Source: DATARH01 sp035648415
Lineage (GTDB): Bacteria; Pseudomonadota; Alphaproteobacteria; ATCC43930; CGMCC-115725
Assembly (NCBI GenBank): GCA_035648415.1
Contig: DASRLO010000117.1
Location: forward strand, 1-42,326
Direction: 5' to 3'
DNA: 42,326 bases
The translations under genes were made by a program, and so were the position numbers. The notes beneath the pieces were generated by a model, which was given only the letters and a program-made list of their open reading frames with translations, was not told where the DNA came from and did no database searches. This document shows positions 30,249 to 40,000 of this stretch, piece by piece; position 1 is the stretch's first letter; the number at the start of each line of letters is the position of its first letter.

Positions 30249-31988
30249 GTGATTCAGCCGATCCAGGCGCTTTCTGGCGAGAAGATTTCCAAGGCCGAGG
30301 CGACAAAGCGGCAAAGCCGCCAGTTGCGCGGCCACTTGGCGCGCGACCTCGCCGATACCGCGACGCCGTTTGACGGCGAGGGCTACTCGCTGCTGAAGTT
30401 TCACGGAATCTACCAGGGGTATGACCGCGACAGCGCCACCGAACTGAAGCAGGCGGGCAATTCCAAGCACTATCAGTTCATGGTCCGGGTGCGCATTCCG
30501 GGCGGGCGGCTGAAGGCGGCGCAATACCTCGCGCTCGACAAGGTCGCGAGCGACTACGCCAACGACACGCTGCGGGTGACGACGCGGTCGAGCATCCAAT
30601 TTCACGGCGTCGTCAAATCGGGCCTCAAGGCGGCGATGGGCGAGATCAACGCCGGGCTGTTGACGACGCTCGCCGCCTGCGGCGACGTGGTGCGCACCGT
30701 GACGACCTCGCCGGCGCCGATCCGCGACCGGATCTACGACCGGCTGGAGGCCGATGCCCGGCTGCTCGGCACGGAATTGCTGCCCCAGACCGAGGCCTAT
30801 AAAGAGATTTGGGTTGACGGCGCGCCGTGGAGCGAGGATCGGGGAGCGGCCGACGCACCCGACCCGCTCTACGGCGACCGCTATCTGCCGCGCAAGTTCA
30901 AGATCGGCTTCGCGGTGCCCGAGGACAACACGATCGATGTCCTCACCAACGATCTCGGCATCGTCGCGCTGTGGGAAGACGGCGAGCTTGCCGGCTACAA
31001 TTTCTTTCTCGGCGGGAGCCACGGCGCGACCCACAACAAGCCCGAGACCTATCCGCGGATGGCGAGCGCGGTGTGCTTTGTCGCGCCCGGCGACCTGGTG
31101 GCGGCGGCAAAGGCGGTGGTCCGGCTGCATCGCGATTGGGGCGACCGCGCCAACCGGCGGCACGCGCGGCTCAAATACGTCATCGCCGAGCGCGGCGAGG
31201 CGTGGGCGCGCGAGCGGTTGTCGGAGGATTTGGGCAAGGCGCTGGAGCCGTGCCGCCCGATGGCGAAGTTCCAGGTGCCGGACCACCTCGGCTGGCACGA
31301 ACAGGGCGACGGCAAACTCTATCTTGGGCTGCCGATCGCCAATGGCCGCATCGTCGACGATGGGCGGTCGCATCTGCGCACGGCGCTGCGCGAGATCGTC
31401 GCCGAATACGGCGCCGACCCGATCCTGATGCCGAGCCAGGACATCATCCTGAGCGAAATCGACCCGGCCGACCGCGATGCGGTCGAGGCGAAGCTGCGGG
31501 CCCGCGGCGTGCGGTTCGGCGCGGACATGGCGCCGGCCGAGCGCTGGGCGCTCGCCTGCCCGGCGCTGCCGACTTGCGGCTTGGCGCTGACCGAGGCCGA
31601 GCGGGTGAGCGATGGCATGATCGGCGAAATCGTCGAGCGCATGGCGCGCTGGGGCGTCGAACGGGAGCGGGTCTCGATCCGCATCACCGGCTGCCCCAAT
31701 GGCTGCGCCCGGCCCTATAGCGGGGATATCGGCATTGTCGGGCGGATTCCCGGCTTCTACTCGATCTATGTCGGCGGCGATTTCGAGGGGACGCGCCTCA
31801 ACGAGGTGGTCGCCGAGCGCATCCGGCTCGGCGAGGTTGCCGACGTGCTCGATCCGCTGTTCGAGATTTTCGCCGCCGAACGCGAGGCGGGCGAGGGTTT
31901 CGGCGATTTCTGCCAACGCTACGGCATCGCCGAATTGCGCGAGGTGGTCGCGCAGTCGCGCGGCAAGGTGCGCGACGCGGCGGATTGA
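30249..31988 (+). CDS. cysI: Assimilatory sulfite reductase hemoprotein, CysI-like nitrite/sulfite reductase
   Basis: This enzyme reduces sulfite to sulfide by six electrons at a siroheme-4Fe4S centre. The 579-residue protein keeps the four cluster cysteines: Cys437 and Cys443 in CPALPTCGLALTEAER, Cys482 and Cys486 in GCPNGCARPY. The C-terminal EREAGEGFGDFCQRYGI is CysI-like. N-terminal landmarks are LLKFHGIYQGYDRD and LRVTTRSSIQFHG, a siroheme-contact region. No flavoprotein subunit (cysJ) is present, so the electron donor is encoded elsewhere or is ferredoxin. The start is GTG with a very strong GGAGGAGG ribosome site. Nitrite reduction is an alternative, but placement after metZ favours sulfite. 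Confidence 0.92.
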   Translation: MIQPIQALSGEKISKAEATKRQSRQLRGHLARDLADTATPFDGEGYSLLKFHGIYQGYDRDSATELKQAGNSKHYQFMVRVRIPGGRLKAAQYLALDKVASDYANDTLRVTTRSSIQFHGVVKSGLKAAMGEINAGLLTTLAACGDVVRTVTTSPAPIRDRIYDRLEADARLLGTELLPQTEAYKEIWVDGAPWSEDRGAADAPDPLYGDRYLPRKFKIGFAVPEDNTIDVLTNDLGIVALWEDGELAGYNFFLGGSHGATHNKPETYPRMASAVCFVAPGDLVAAAKAVVRLHRDWGDRANRRHARLKYVIAERGEAWARERLSEDLGKALEPCRPMAKFQVPDHLGWHEQGDGKLYLGLPIANGRIVDDGRSHLRTALREIVAEYGADPILMPSQDIILSEIDPADRDAVEAKLRARGVRFGADMAPAERWALACPALPTCGLALTEAERVSDGMIGEIVERMARWGVERERVSIRITGCPNGCARPYSGDIGIVGRIPGFYSIYVGGDFEGTRLNEVVAERIRLGEVADVLDPLFEIFAAEREAGEGFGDFCQRYGIAELREVVAQSRGKVRDAAD

Positions 31989-32067
31989 TAGGACCGCCGG
32001 GCGTATCCGGCTGCATTATCGAAGGTCATTTCGGCGGCGGGCCGCCGCGCCAATCGCACAAACGAAA

Positions 32068-32093
32068 GCCGGCCCGGTTGGAGCCGGGCCGGC
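32068..32093 (-). terminator. Intrinsic terminator after the glycine-zipper protein gene
   Basis: A perfect 10-bp stem GCCGGCCCGG (32068-32077) with CCGGGCCGGC (32084-32093) has a 6-nt loop. On the minus strand it is followed by TTTCGTTT. It lies 16 bases beyond the stop of the minus-strand gene and may also act on the convergent cysI transcript. Confidence 0.7.
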
Positions 32094-32108
32094 CAGTTCG
32101 CTCGCCGC

Positions 32109-32384
32109 TTAGCGGTAATAGCCCGGTGGCGGGGGCGGGGGCGCATAGGCCGGGGTGCTCGCCGCGCCGGCGGTGGCGCCGACGCCGCCGCCAACGGCCG
32201 CTCCGACCGCCGCGCCGGGGGCGCAGCCGACCGGGATCGTCACGATGCAGCCGATGATCGCGCCGGTGGTGGCGCCGCTGGCGCCGCCCGCCACGGCGTT
32301 TGTCGCGGGATCGGGTGTCTGGGCAAAAGCAGGAACGCTTGCCGCCAAACCGACAAGAAGAGCGACAGCACTGATTGCCTTCAT
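32109..32384 (-). CDS. Small exported glycine-zipper protein
   Basis: This 91-residue precursor has a Sec signal peptide (MKAISAVALLVGLAASVPAFA, cleavage before QTPDPAT). The mature part is Gly/Ala-rich with a glycine-zipper pattern (GGASGATTGAIIG and GAAVGAAVGGGVGATAG) that can form a membrane-associated helical hairpin. It has two cysteines in GCIVTIPVGCAPG and ends in a proline run (PPPPPPGYYR). Similar small proteins are common in alphaproteobacteria and have no defined role; outer-membrane or cell-envelope association is likely. The ribosome site GAGGAG is good. It is monocistronic with its own terminator. Confidence 0.8.
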   Translation of the reverse strand: MKAISAVALLVGLAASVPAFAQTPDPATNAVAGGASGATTGAIIGCIVTIPVGCAPGAAVGAAVGGGVGATAGAASTPAYAPPPPPPGYYR

Positions 32385-32632
32385 CGTTAATCTCCTCTTC
32401 CTCTCCGGGGTGGTTGTCCTTCAAGCTCCCGGATTAAGTGATCCAACGACTTCTCAAACGCCTCTGCGGTCATATCGATCCCAGCAAATCAATTATTGGC
32501 CTACCTTGGGTTATCTCGCCGTTTGTAGCTTCGTCTGCGACGGGCACCGATAGGATCGGGTACTCCTCCGCTCGCTCGCCATGGCGCATGGTTCGCGCTA
32601 CCTTTTGCGTACTCCCTTACCAAGAGGCAAAC

Positions 32633-33484
32633 ATGGGCATCATCGTCGCGGTCATGGCGCAGGGCACGATGGGCGCCGGGGTCGGCAAGCGCCTCAGCGA
32701 GCGCGGCGCGCAGGTGCGCACCTTGCTCTCCGGGCGCAGCGAAGCGAGCGCCGGGCGGGCCGGCGCCGCCGGCATGAAGGCGGCCGCCGACGAGCGCGAA
32801 TTGCTGGCCGGGGCCGATTATTTTCTGTCGATCCTGCCGCCCGACCAGGCCGAGGCGCTGGCCTCGCGCCTGGCGCCGGCGCTGCAATCGCTGCCCCGGA
32901 AGCCGGTCTACGTCGATTGCAACGCGGTCAGTCCGCAGACCGCGGCGCGCATCGCCGCGATCGTCGAGCCGACCGGCGCCGATTTTGTCGATGGCGGGAT
33001 CATCGGCGGGCCACCGCGCGAGGGGTACAGTCCGGCGATCTACGCGTCGGGTCCCGCGGCCGGGCGCACCAAGCCGATAGGCGATTTCGGCATTGACTGG
33101 CGGATCATCGACGGCCCGGTGGGCGCGGCCTCGGGCCTCAAGATGTCCTACGCCGGCATCACCAAGGGCACCACCGCGATCGCCGCGGCGATGCTGTTGG
33201 GCGCGGCCCGGTTCGGCTGCGCCGAGGCGCTGATCGCCGAATTGTCGTCGTCGCAGCCCGAGATGCTGAAGCGTATGCAGCGCGGCATTCCGGGCATGTA
33301 CGACAAGGCCTATCGCTGGGTCGGCGAGATGGAGGAGATTTCGGATTTCCTCGACGCCAACGCCCCGTCGAGCGACATGTACCGCGGCATCGCCCGGCTC
33401 TACGAATACCTTGCCGCCGAGGCCGAAGATGCGCCGGCGGCCGACAACGCGATCAAGACGCTCGACCGGGTGCTGGGTCGGTAG
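32633..33484 (+). CDS. NAD(P)-dependent oxidoreductase, 6PGDH-like with DUF1932 C-terminus
   Basis: This 283-residue protein has an N-terminal Rossmann domain (GIIVAVMAQGTMGAGVGKRL, about 2-20) with a substrate loop DGGIIGGPP and a helical C-terminal domain of the DUF1932 type (GLKMSYAGITKGTTAIAAAML, about 178-198; the lysine in LKMSYAG corresponds to the family's catalytic lysine). The family is related to beta-hydroxyacid dehydrogenases, but the substrate is not known. The ATG at 32633 fits the conserved start; the ribosome site is AGAGGCAA. The preceding 250 bases to the divergent glycine-zipper gene contain nothing recognisable. It is likely monocistronic. Confidence 0.85.
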   Translation: MGIIVAVMAQGTMGAGVGKRLSERGAQVRTLLSGRSEASAGRAGAAGMKAAADERELLAGADYFLSILPPDQAEALASRLAPALQSLPRKPVYVDCNAVSPQTAARIAAIVEPTGADFVDGGIIGGPPREGYSPAIYASGPAAGRTKPIGDFGIDWRIIDGPVGAASGLKMSYAGITKGTTAIAAAMLLGAARFGCAEALIAELSSSQPEMLKRMQRGIPGMYDKAYRWVGEMEEISDFLDANAPSSDMYRGIARLYEYLAAEAEDAPAADNAIKTLDRVLGR

Positions 33485-33550
33485 TGGGTGGCGGGCGGCG
33501 TACTCATGGCAGGACAATCGTCGTGCTCAAGAGAGTAATGTTTGCGCCGC

Positions 33551-35704
33551 TCACGCGGCTCTAACCGCGGCGGCAGTAACGGGCGCCGCTTTGGCTGGGG
33601 CGCCCCGCGGCGGGAAGCGGATTTCCTTGGAGATCCCAGTTGCCAGCAAATCGGCGAAGTTATCGGCACCCATCGGCCGGTTGAACAGGTAGCCCTGACC
33701 TTCTCCACAGTGCATCGCCTGCAGCGAGGCAAGCTGCTGCGGGGTTTCGACGCCCTCCGCGATGACCCTGTGCTTGAGGCTCTTGGCCAAGGCGATGACG
33801 GCGCCCAGGACGATGGTTTCCGGATCGGGGTTCATCGCTCGAACGAACGACTGGTCGATCTTCAAGGCGCCGATCTGAAACCGCGTCAGATAGCTCAAGC
33901 TCGAATAACCCGTGCCAAAATCATCGATCGCAAGCTGCACCCCCATCGCTTTGAGCGCGAGGAGCATCGCGCCGGTAGACTCAACATCCTCCATGAGGAC
34001 GCTTTCGGTCAGTTCGAGTTCGAGATAGCGGGCCTCCAGGCAGGTGTCCTGGAGGATCGAACGGAGGCCGGCGAGAAAGTGTTTGTTGCGGAATTCCAGC
34101 GCGGAGATGTTGACCGCCACGCGCCTCGGCCGCAGACCCGCGTCGAGCCACGCCCGCACCTGCCGGCACGCTTCGCGCAGGACCCACTGGCCGATCGGCA
34201 CGATCAGGCCGCAGGCCTCGGCGATGGGAATGAACTGGCCGGGATAGATCAGCCCCCGCTCCGGATGCCGCCAGCGGATCAGCGCCTCGGTGCCGGTGAT
34301 CGCCCCGCTTTTGAGATCGATTTGCGCCTGGTAATGCAAGATGAATTCCTGCCGCTGTAGGGCGGCGCGCAAATCGTCTTCGACGGATTGGCGCTCGACC
34401 TCACGGGCCTTCATGTCCGGGTCAAAGAGCTGCCAGCGGTTCCGGCCCTGTTCCTTGGCATGATACATCGCGGTGTCCGCCGCCTTGAGCAGGGTCTCCG
34501 CGTCCTGGCCGTCCTCGGGAAAGGTGCTGATGCCGATGCTGGCCGTGATGGCGAGATCATGCAGCTCGATGGGGTACGTCGCCGCTACCTCCGCGAGGAT
34601 TTTTTTTGCGGCGAGGATCGCATCCTCTCTCTGCCCGATTTCCGACAAAAGCACCACAAATTCATCGCCGCCCTGACGGCTGACGGTGTCCGACGCGCGG
34701 ACGCAACCAGCCAGCCGTTCCGCGACCGAGCGCAGCAGCTTGTCGCCGGTCGCGTGTCCCAGGGTGTCGTTGACGTCCTTGAAATCATCCAGATCGAAAA
34801 ACAGCACCGCGAGCTCCCGATGATGCCGGCCGGCCAACGCAATCGCCTGGGTGAGCCGTTGGGTCAGCAGGGTGCGGTTGGGCAAGTCGGTCAGCGGGTC
34901 GTGCTGGGCCATATGCGACATTTCGAGCGACATCGCTCGGGCGGCGTCGACGGCGCGAAAGACGATCACGGCGCCGGTCACGTCTCCCGCGCTGTCGCTG
35001 ATGGGAGCGGTGGCATCTTCAATGGCCGTTTCCTGTCCGTCCCGGCGGATGAGGACGCAGTTCTTCGCCAGCCCGACGGTTTTGTCTTTCCGAATGGCCG
35101 CTTCCAGGGGATCCGATGCCGGGGCGCGGGTAACGCCATCGATGATTCGGAAGATTTGGTCCGTTGGTCGGCCTCTCGCCTCCTTATCGGACCAGCCCGT
35201 CATTTTTTCGGCCACGCGATTGAGGTAGGTTACATTGCCCGCCATATCGATGCTGAGCACCGCATCGCCGATCGAATCGAGCGTGACGCGCGCCCGCGCC
35301 ATTTCCGCGAGCGACTCCTTTTCCAATGAAATGCGCTCGATCACTCTGCGGAGGGTGTGCGGCAGCGGGTAGCCGGCGAGGTGGTCTCGCAGAAGATAAT
35401 CTTTGGCGCCGCGCCGGACGGCTTGCTCTGCGTCGCTTTCACCGGCGGGACTGCTGACGATCACGATCGGGACATGGGAAGCGGCCCGGATCAGCGTGTC
35501 GAAAGTCGCGACGCCTTGGCTGTCAGGCAGGAAGAGGTCGAGCAACACGACCGATATGCCGCCCGCCTTCAGCCGCTCCACGGCCTCGGCGAGCGTGGTG
35601 ATCCACTCGACAGTGCACGGTCCCGCCCGGGGATCGGCGAGCGCCCGGGTCAGGGCCCGCGCTTCGGCCGGGTCGGCTTCCACGAGAAGCACATTATCGA
35701 CCAT
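33551..35704 (-). CDS. REC-PAS-GGDEF-EAL response regulator (cyclic di-GMP turnover)
   Basis: This 717-residue cytoplasmic protein has a receiver domain (about 3-120, phospho-acceptor Asp56 in LLDLFLPDSQG), a PAS domain (about 135-255), GGDEF (intact motif 345-349, preceded by an inhibitory site RASD at 336-339) and EAL (about 445-690, intact Glu473-Ala-Leu, Asn532, Glu567 and DDFG at 594-597). Both the cyclase and the phosphodiesterase active sites look complete, so it may make and degrade cyclic di-GMP with switching by phosphorylation and the PAS ligand. No histidine kinase is adjacent. The start at 35704 places the receiver at the N-terminus; an in-frame ATG at 35773 is possible. An inverted repeat sits just upstream of the start in AT-rich DNA. 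Confidence 0.93.
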   Translation of the reverse strand: MVDNVLLVEADPAEARALTRALADPRAGPCTVEWITTLAEAVERLKAGGISVVLLDLFLPDSQGVATFDTLIRAASHVPIVIVSSPAGESDAEQAVRRGAKDYLLRDHLAGYPLPHTLRRVIERISLEKESLAEMARARVTLDSIGDAVLSIDMAGNVTYLNRVAEKMTGWSDKEARGRPTDQIFRIIDGVTRAPASDPLEAAIRKDKTVGLAKNCVLIRRDGQETAIEDATAPISDSAGDVTGAVIVFRAVDAARAMSLEMSHMAQHDPLTDLPNRTLLTQRLTQAIALAGRHHRELAVLFFDLDDFKDVNDTLGHATGDKLLRSVAERLAGCVRASDTVSRQGGDEFVVLLSEIGQREDAILAAKKILAEVAATYPIELHDLAITASIGISTFPEDGQDAETLLKAADTAMYHAKEQGRNRWQLFDPDMKAREVERQSVEDDLRAALQRQEFILHYQAQIDLKSGAITGTEALIRWRHPERGLIYPGQFIPIAEACGLIVPIGQWVLREACRQVRAWLDAGLRPRRVAVNISALEFRNKHFLAGLRSILQDTCLEARYLELELTESVLMEDVESTGAMLLALKAMGVQLAIDDFGTGYSSLSYLTRFQIGALKIDQSFVRAMNPDPETIVLGAVIALAKSLKHRVIAEGVETPQQLASLQAMHCGEGQGYLFNRPMGADNFADLLATGISKEIRFPPRGAPAKAAPVTAAAVRAA

Positions 35705-35707
35705 TTG

Positions 35708-35729
35708 CTTAACTTTCGTTTTTGTTAAG
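35708..35729 (-). promoter_or_regulatory. Inverted repeat CTTAAC-N10-GTTAAG at the GGDEF-EAL gene start
   Basis: The 6-bp arms (35708-35713 and 35724-35729) are perfect complements around a T-rich 10-base spacer. It ends 3 bases before the ATG at 35704 and occupies the place where a ribosome site should be. It may be an operator or an mRNA hairpin. The flanking 35770-35855 is strikingly AT-rich and probably contains the promoter. Confidence 0.4.
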
Positions 35730-35898
35730 TAATTCGACCGCCTAAGGTGACTTCCCGCCGGAAAGCTCGTCATAGAGCAATAATTTGGTTAAAAAATTGT
35801 TTATTTAATATTTCGATAAATTTACGAAAGATAAAATACAACTTTAATTAGTACGCGGCCCGAGCGCGCAGATGGCGGCGTGACCAGCCGCCGTTCGC

Positions 35899-35918
35899 GC
35901 GGAGACATGCGGAGACAT
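35899..35918. repeat. 10-bp exact tandem duplication
   Basis: GCGGAGACAT is present twice in a row in the gap downstream of the GarR-like gene. No function is apparent; simple replication slippage could explain it. Confidence 0.7.
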
Positions 35919-35929
35919 ATTTCGGCGGC

Positions 35930-36814
35930 TTACCCCTCCGCCACCTTGTGGCCGGCAAGGTGTTCGAGTACCTGAACGAGCCCCGAGTGGTCCCAGCCCT
36001 TGCCGCCGAGCGGGGTGGCGGCGTTGAAGAGTTCCTGCGTCGTCGCGGTGTTGGGCAGCGACATGCCCATCGCCCGCGCGCCCTGAAGCGCCAGGTTCAG
36101 ATCCTTCTGGTGCAATTCGATGCGGAAGCCGGGGTCGAAAGTGCGCTTGATCATCCGCTCGCCGTGGACTTCGAGGATGCGCGAGGCGGCGAACCCGCCC
36201 ATCAGCGCCTGGCGCACCTTGGCCGGGTCGGCGCCGGCCTTGGAGGCGAAGAGCAGCGCCTCGGCGACCGCCTCGATGGTCAATGCGACGATGATCTGGT
36301 TGGCGACCTTGGTGGTCTGGCCGGCGCCGACGTCGCCGACGAGGGTGATGTTCTTGCCCATCAGCTCGAACAGCGGCTTCACCTTGGCGAAGTCGCTGTC
36401 CGCGCCGCCGACCATGATTGTCAGGCTCGCCGCCCTGGCGCCGACCTCGCCGCCCGACACCGGCGCATCGACATAGCCGCAGCCCTTCTCGGCGACCGCG
36501 GCGGCGAATTTCTTGGTCTCGATCGGCGAGATCGAGCTCATGTCGACGACCATCTTGCCCGAAGAGAGGCCGGCGGCGATGCCGTCGGCGCCGAACAGCA
36601 CATCGGCGACGTCGGGCGTGTCGGGCACCATGACAACGATCACCTCAGACTGCTCGGCGATCGATTTGAGGGTGTCGCAGACGGTGGCGCCCGCTTCCTT
36701 GATCGGCGCGGGAAGGGTGCGCTTGCCGTAGACGAAGAGCTGGTGCCCACCCTTGGCGAGGTTGAGGGCCATCGGGTGCCCCATGATCCCCAGACCGACA
36801 AAACCGATTTTCAT
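35930..36814 (-). CDS. garR: 2-hydroxy-3-oxopropionate (tartronate semialdehyde) reductase
   Basis: This 294-residue beta-hydroxyacid dehydrogenase interconverts tartronate semialdehyde and D-glycerate. Visible are the Rossmann motif KIGFVGLGIMGHPMALNLA (2-20), the substrate loop DAPVSGGEVGA (117-127) and the catalytic lysine Lys169 in GQTTKVANQII, all as in GarR/GlxR. The family also contains 3-hydroxyisobutyrate and succinic semialdehyde reductases, but the DAPVSGGEVGARAASLTIM sequence favours GarR. The ATG at 36814 has a GGAGGG ribosome site; a GTG one codon earlier is possible. No glyoxylate carboligase (gcl) or hydroxypyruvate isomerase (hyi) is adjacent, so the pathway context is missing here. 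Confidence 0.88.
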   Translation of the reverse strand: MKIGFVGLGIMGHPMALNLAKGGHQLFVYGKRTLPAPIKEAGATVCDTLKSIAEQSEVIVVMVPDTPDVADVLFGADGIAAGLSSGKMVVDMSSISPIETKKFAAAVAEKGCGYVDAPVSGGEVGARAASLTIMVGGADSDFAKVKPLFELMGKNITLVGDVGAGQTTKVANQIIVALTIEAVAEALLFASKAGADPAKVRQALMGGFAASRILEVHGERMIKRTFDPGFRIELHQKDLNLALQGARAMGMSLPNTATTQELFNAATPLGGKGWDHSGLVQVLEHLAGHKVAEG

Positions 36815-37046
36815 CACCCGCCCTCCATCACGCCTATCGGCACCGCGCCCATTGGCGTTGGCGGCACAGTGCTACAGGTGGCCGCAATCGCTCAAGCCGT
36901 GAAGCGATATCGGCAACCGGAGCGGGCCCGCGCCCGTATGGCGCCATGCATCCGAGTTGCGCCGAGACCGATGGTTTTCGCCAAATCGCGGCTGCCGCGA
37001 CGGCGCCGGGAGTGCTAGCGTCGCGCGCTCAATCTGGGGGTGATTG

Positions 37047-40000
37047 ATGTTCCGCACATTGTCGCTGTTGCTCGTCCTTGTCGTCGGCGTGTGGGCCGCG
37101 CCCTCCCTCGCCGCGGAATACGAGTCGAAGGAACTCGCGGATGCGGGCAGGGACTACCGGCAGGATCTGCTCGACAAGGCGCCGGCCGCCAAGCGCCAGC
37201 CGAACCTGATCCCGCGGCTGCGCAAGGATTCCGACGACGAATACAAGGCCAAGCGCTATTCGCAGGCGGTCGGCGACCTCGAGACCGCGATCTCCTACGG
37301 CGCCGATGACGGGCTCGTCTGGCTGCGCCTCGCCCAGGCGCAGCTCGCCAATGGCGACGAAGACCATGCGATGGCGAGCGCCTACAACGCCTACCGCAAA
37401 TCGAGCGACCCGGTAGAGCGCGGCAACGCCCTCTTCATCATCGGCCGCGACGATGACCGCCACGACAAATACAAGGAGGCGCTCGCCGTCTTCGAGGCCG
37501 GTCTCGGCTTCACCCCATCGGCGGCGGTGTCGACCCGGGTCGATCAGCTGAAGGCGCTGGTCGCGTTCCGCGTCACCAAGGCCGAGGTCGAAGCGGAGGC
37601 CGACGCGGCGCGCGCCTGTCTGCGCTTCAACGAGCCGATCGCGACCAAGGGCGACATCTCCTACGGCGCCTATGTCCGCACCACCCCCAACCTCGACGGC
37701 ATCGTCACCGGGCGCGGCGACGCGATCTGCCTCGAAGGGCTGAAGCACGGCGAGACCTACCAGGTCGAACTGCTCGCCGGGTTCCCGTCGGCGACCGGCG
37801 AAAAGACGCTGGCGAGCTTCAAGACCAATGTCGTCATCCCCGACCGCAAGCCGTCGATCAGCTTCGCCGGCACCGGCTATGTGCTGCCGCGGCAGGGCAG
37901 CGCCGGGCTGCCGGTCACCACGGTCAACCTCGACCGGGTCAAGCTGCGCATCCTCAAGGTCAACGAGCGCAACCTGGTGCCGAGCCTCGACGCCGAAAAG
38001 CTGACGATGAGCTTTGGCGCGGACGATGTGGACGATGTCGCCAACCGCTCGGGCAGCCTTATCTGGCAGGGCGAGATGACGATCGCCGGCGAGCGCAACC
38101 GCGCGGTCTCGACCGCGATCCCGCTCAAGGATGTGCTGAAGGATAACGGGCCGGGGGTCTATCTCGCGGTCGTCGAGCGCGCCGACGTCAAGGAGGGCGA
38201 CGACACCCAGCCGGCGACCAACTGGATCCTCGTCTCCAACCTCGGCCTGACGACCTATTCGGGCAGCGACGGCATGGCGGTCGCGGTGCGCTCGCTGGCC
38301 GACGCGCAGCCGGTGCCCGGCGTCACGCTGCGGCTTTACGCGCACAACAACACCGAGCTCGGCGCCGCGACCACGGGCACCGACGGCATCGCCCGTTTCG
38401 CCGGCGGCCTGCTGCGCGGCAAGGGCGGCGACGAGCCCTACGCGGTGATGGCCTACGGCGAGAAGGGCGACTTCAACTTTCTCGAAATCGGCCGCGGCGC
38501 CTTCGACCTCAGCGACCGCGGGGTCAGCGGCCGCGATCCCCCCGGCCCGGTCGATTCCTACCTCTACACCGACCGCGGCATTTATCGGCCGGGCGAGAGC
38601 GTGCATCTGACCGCGCTGGTGCGCGGCGACACGTCCGACGCGCTGTCGGGCGTGCCGCTGACCCTGCGCCTGCTGCGCCCCGACGGCATCGTGGTGGACA
38701 CCCGGCAATTGGATGCCGGCGATCTCGGCGGCCACTACCAGCGCTACGAGTTGCCGCGGGACGCGCGCATGGGCACCTGGCAGATCGAGCTGCGGGTCGA
38801 CCCGAAAGCCGCGCCGATCGGCACCGCCGGGTTCCGCGTCGAGGATTTCGTGCCGCCGACGCTCAAGGCCGAATTGTCGGCCGGCGCCGCGCCGATCCAT
38901 CCGAACGAGGCGTACCCGGTGACGATCGCCGGCAAGTATTACTACGGCGCGCCGGACGCCGATCTCACGGTGCAGGCCACCGCGACGATCGCCTTCGACC
39001 CCACCCCGTTTCCCGGCGAGCCGGATTTTCAGTTTGGCCTGGTCGGCGAGAAATACGACGGCGAGCGCAAGGACCTTGACGCCCCGGCGACCGACGCGGA
39101 CGGCAAGTCGAGCCTCGAGGTCAACCTCACCGACCTGCCCGACCTGACCCGGCCGCTCGCGGCGACGATCGAGGTCAGCGTGTTCGAGCCGAGCGGCCGG
39201 CCGATTGTGGCGGCCTTGACACGGCCGATCCGCGAGCGGGCGATGGCGATCGGCCTGCGCTCGCCGTCGGGCGACGAGGCGATCGCCGAGGGCGCGCCGG
39301 CGCAGCTCGATGTCATCGCCGTCGACGAGGCCGGCAAGCGCATCGCCGCGCCAGGGCTGCGCTGGGAACTGCTGCGCGAGGACTGGCGCTACGACTGGTA
39401 CTCGGAAGGCGGCAGGTGGCGCCATCGCGTGCAGGTGCGCGACACGCCGATCGACAGCGGCGCGGTCGATGTCGCCGCCGGCGGCGCCGCCGGCCTGGCG
39501 AAAACGCTGCCCGCCGGCCGCTACCGCTGGGAGGTGACCGACGCGGCGAGCGGCGCGCAGTCGAGCGTGCGCTTCCATGTCGGCTGGTGGGTCGAGGCCG
39601 AGTTGCCCGACGTACCCGACAAGCTCGCCGCGACGCTCGACAAGACCAGCTATCAGGCCGGCGGCACCGCCAAGCTGTTTATCAAGGCGCCGTTCGCCGG
39701 CGAGGCGGAGTTGGCGATCGCGTCCGACAAGGTTCTCTCGATGCGCTCGTTCAATCTGCCCGAGGGTGGGACGACGCTCGACATTCCGGTCGATGCGGCG
39801 TGGGGCAGCGGCGTCTATGCGCTGGTCACCGCCTATCGCCCGCCGGCGCCGGCGGGCGGAGGAGCGGCAGCCGGGGGCAACGGCACCTCGGCGCGCGGTC
39901 CGGGCCGCGCGGTCGGCGTCGCCTGGATCGGCGTCGATCCGGCGCCGCGCACGCTGGGCGTGACCCTGTCGGGGCCGGATGTGGTGCGGCCGCGCGCGCC

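Noticed and set aside
37029..39578. An 849-codon minus-strand frame antisense to the alpha-2-macroglobulin gene, and another at 40035-41957
   Set aside because: Both are shadows of one clearly real gene; the composition is typical of antisense frames in GC-rich DNA.
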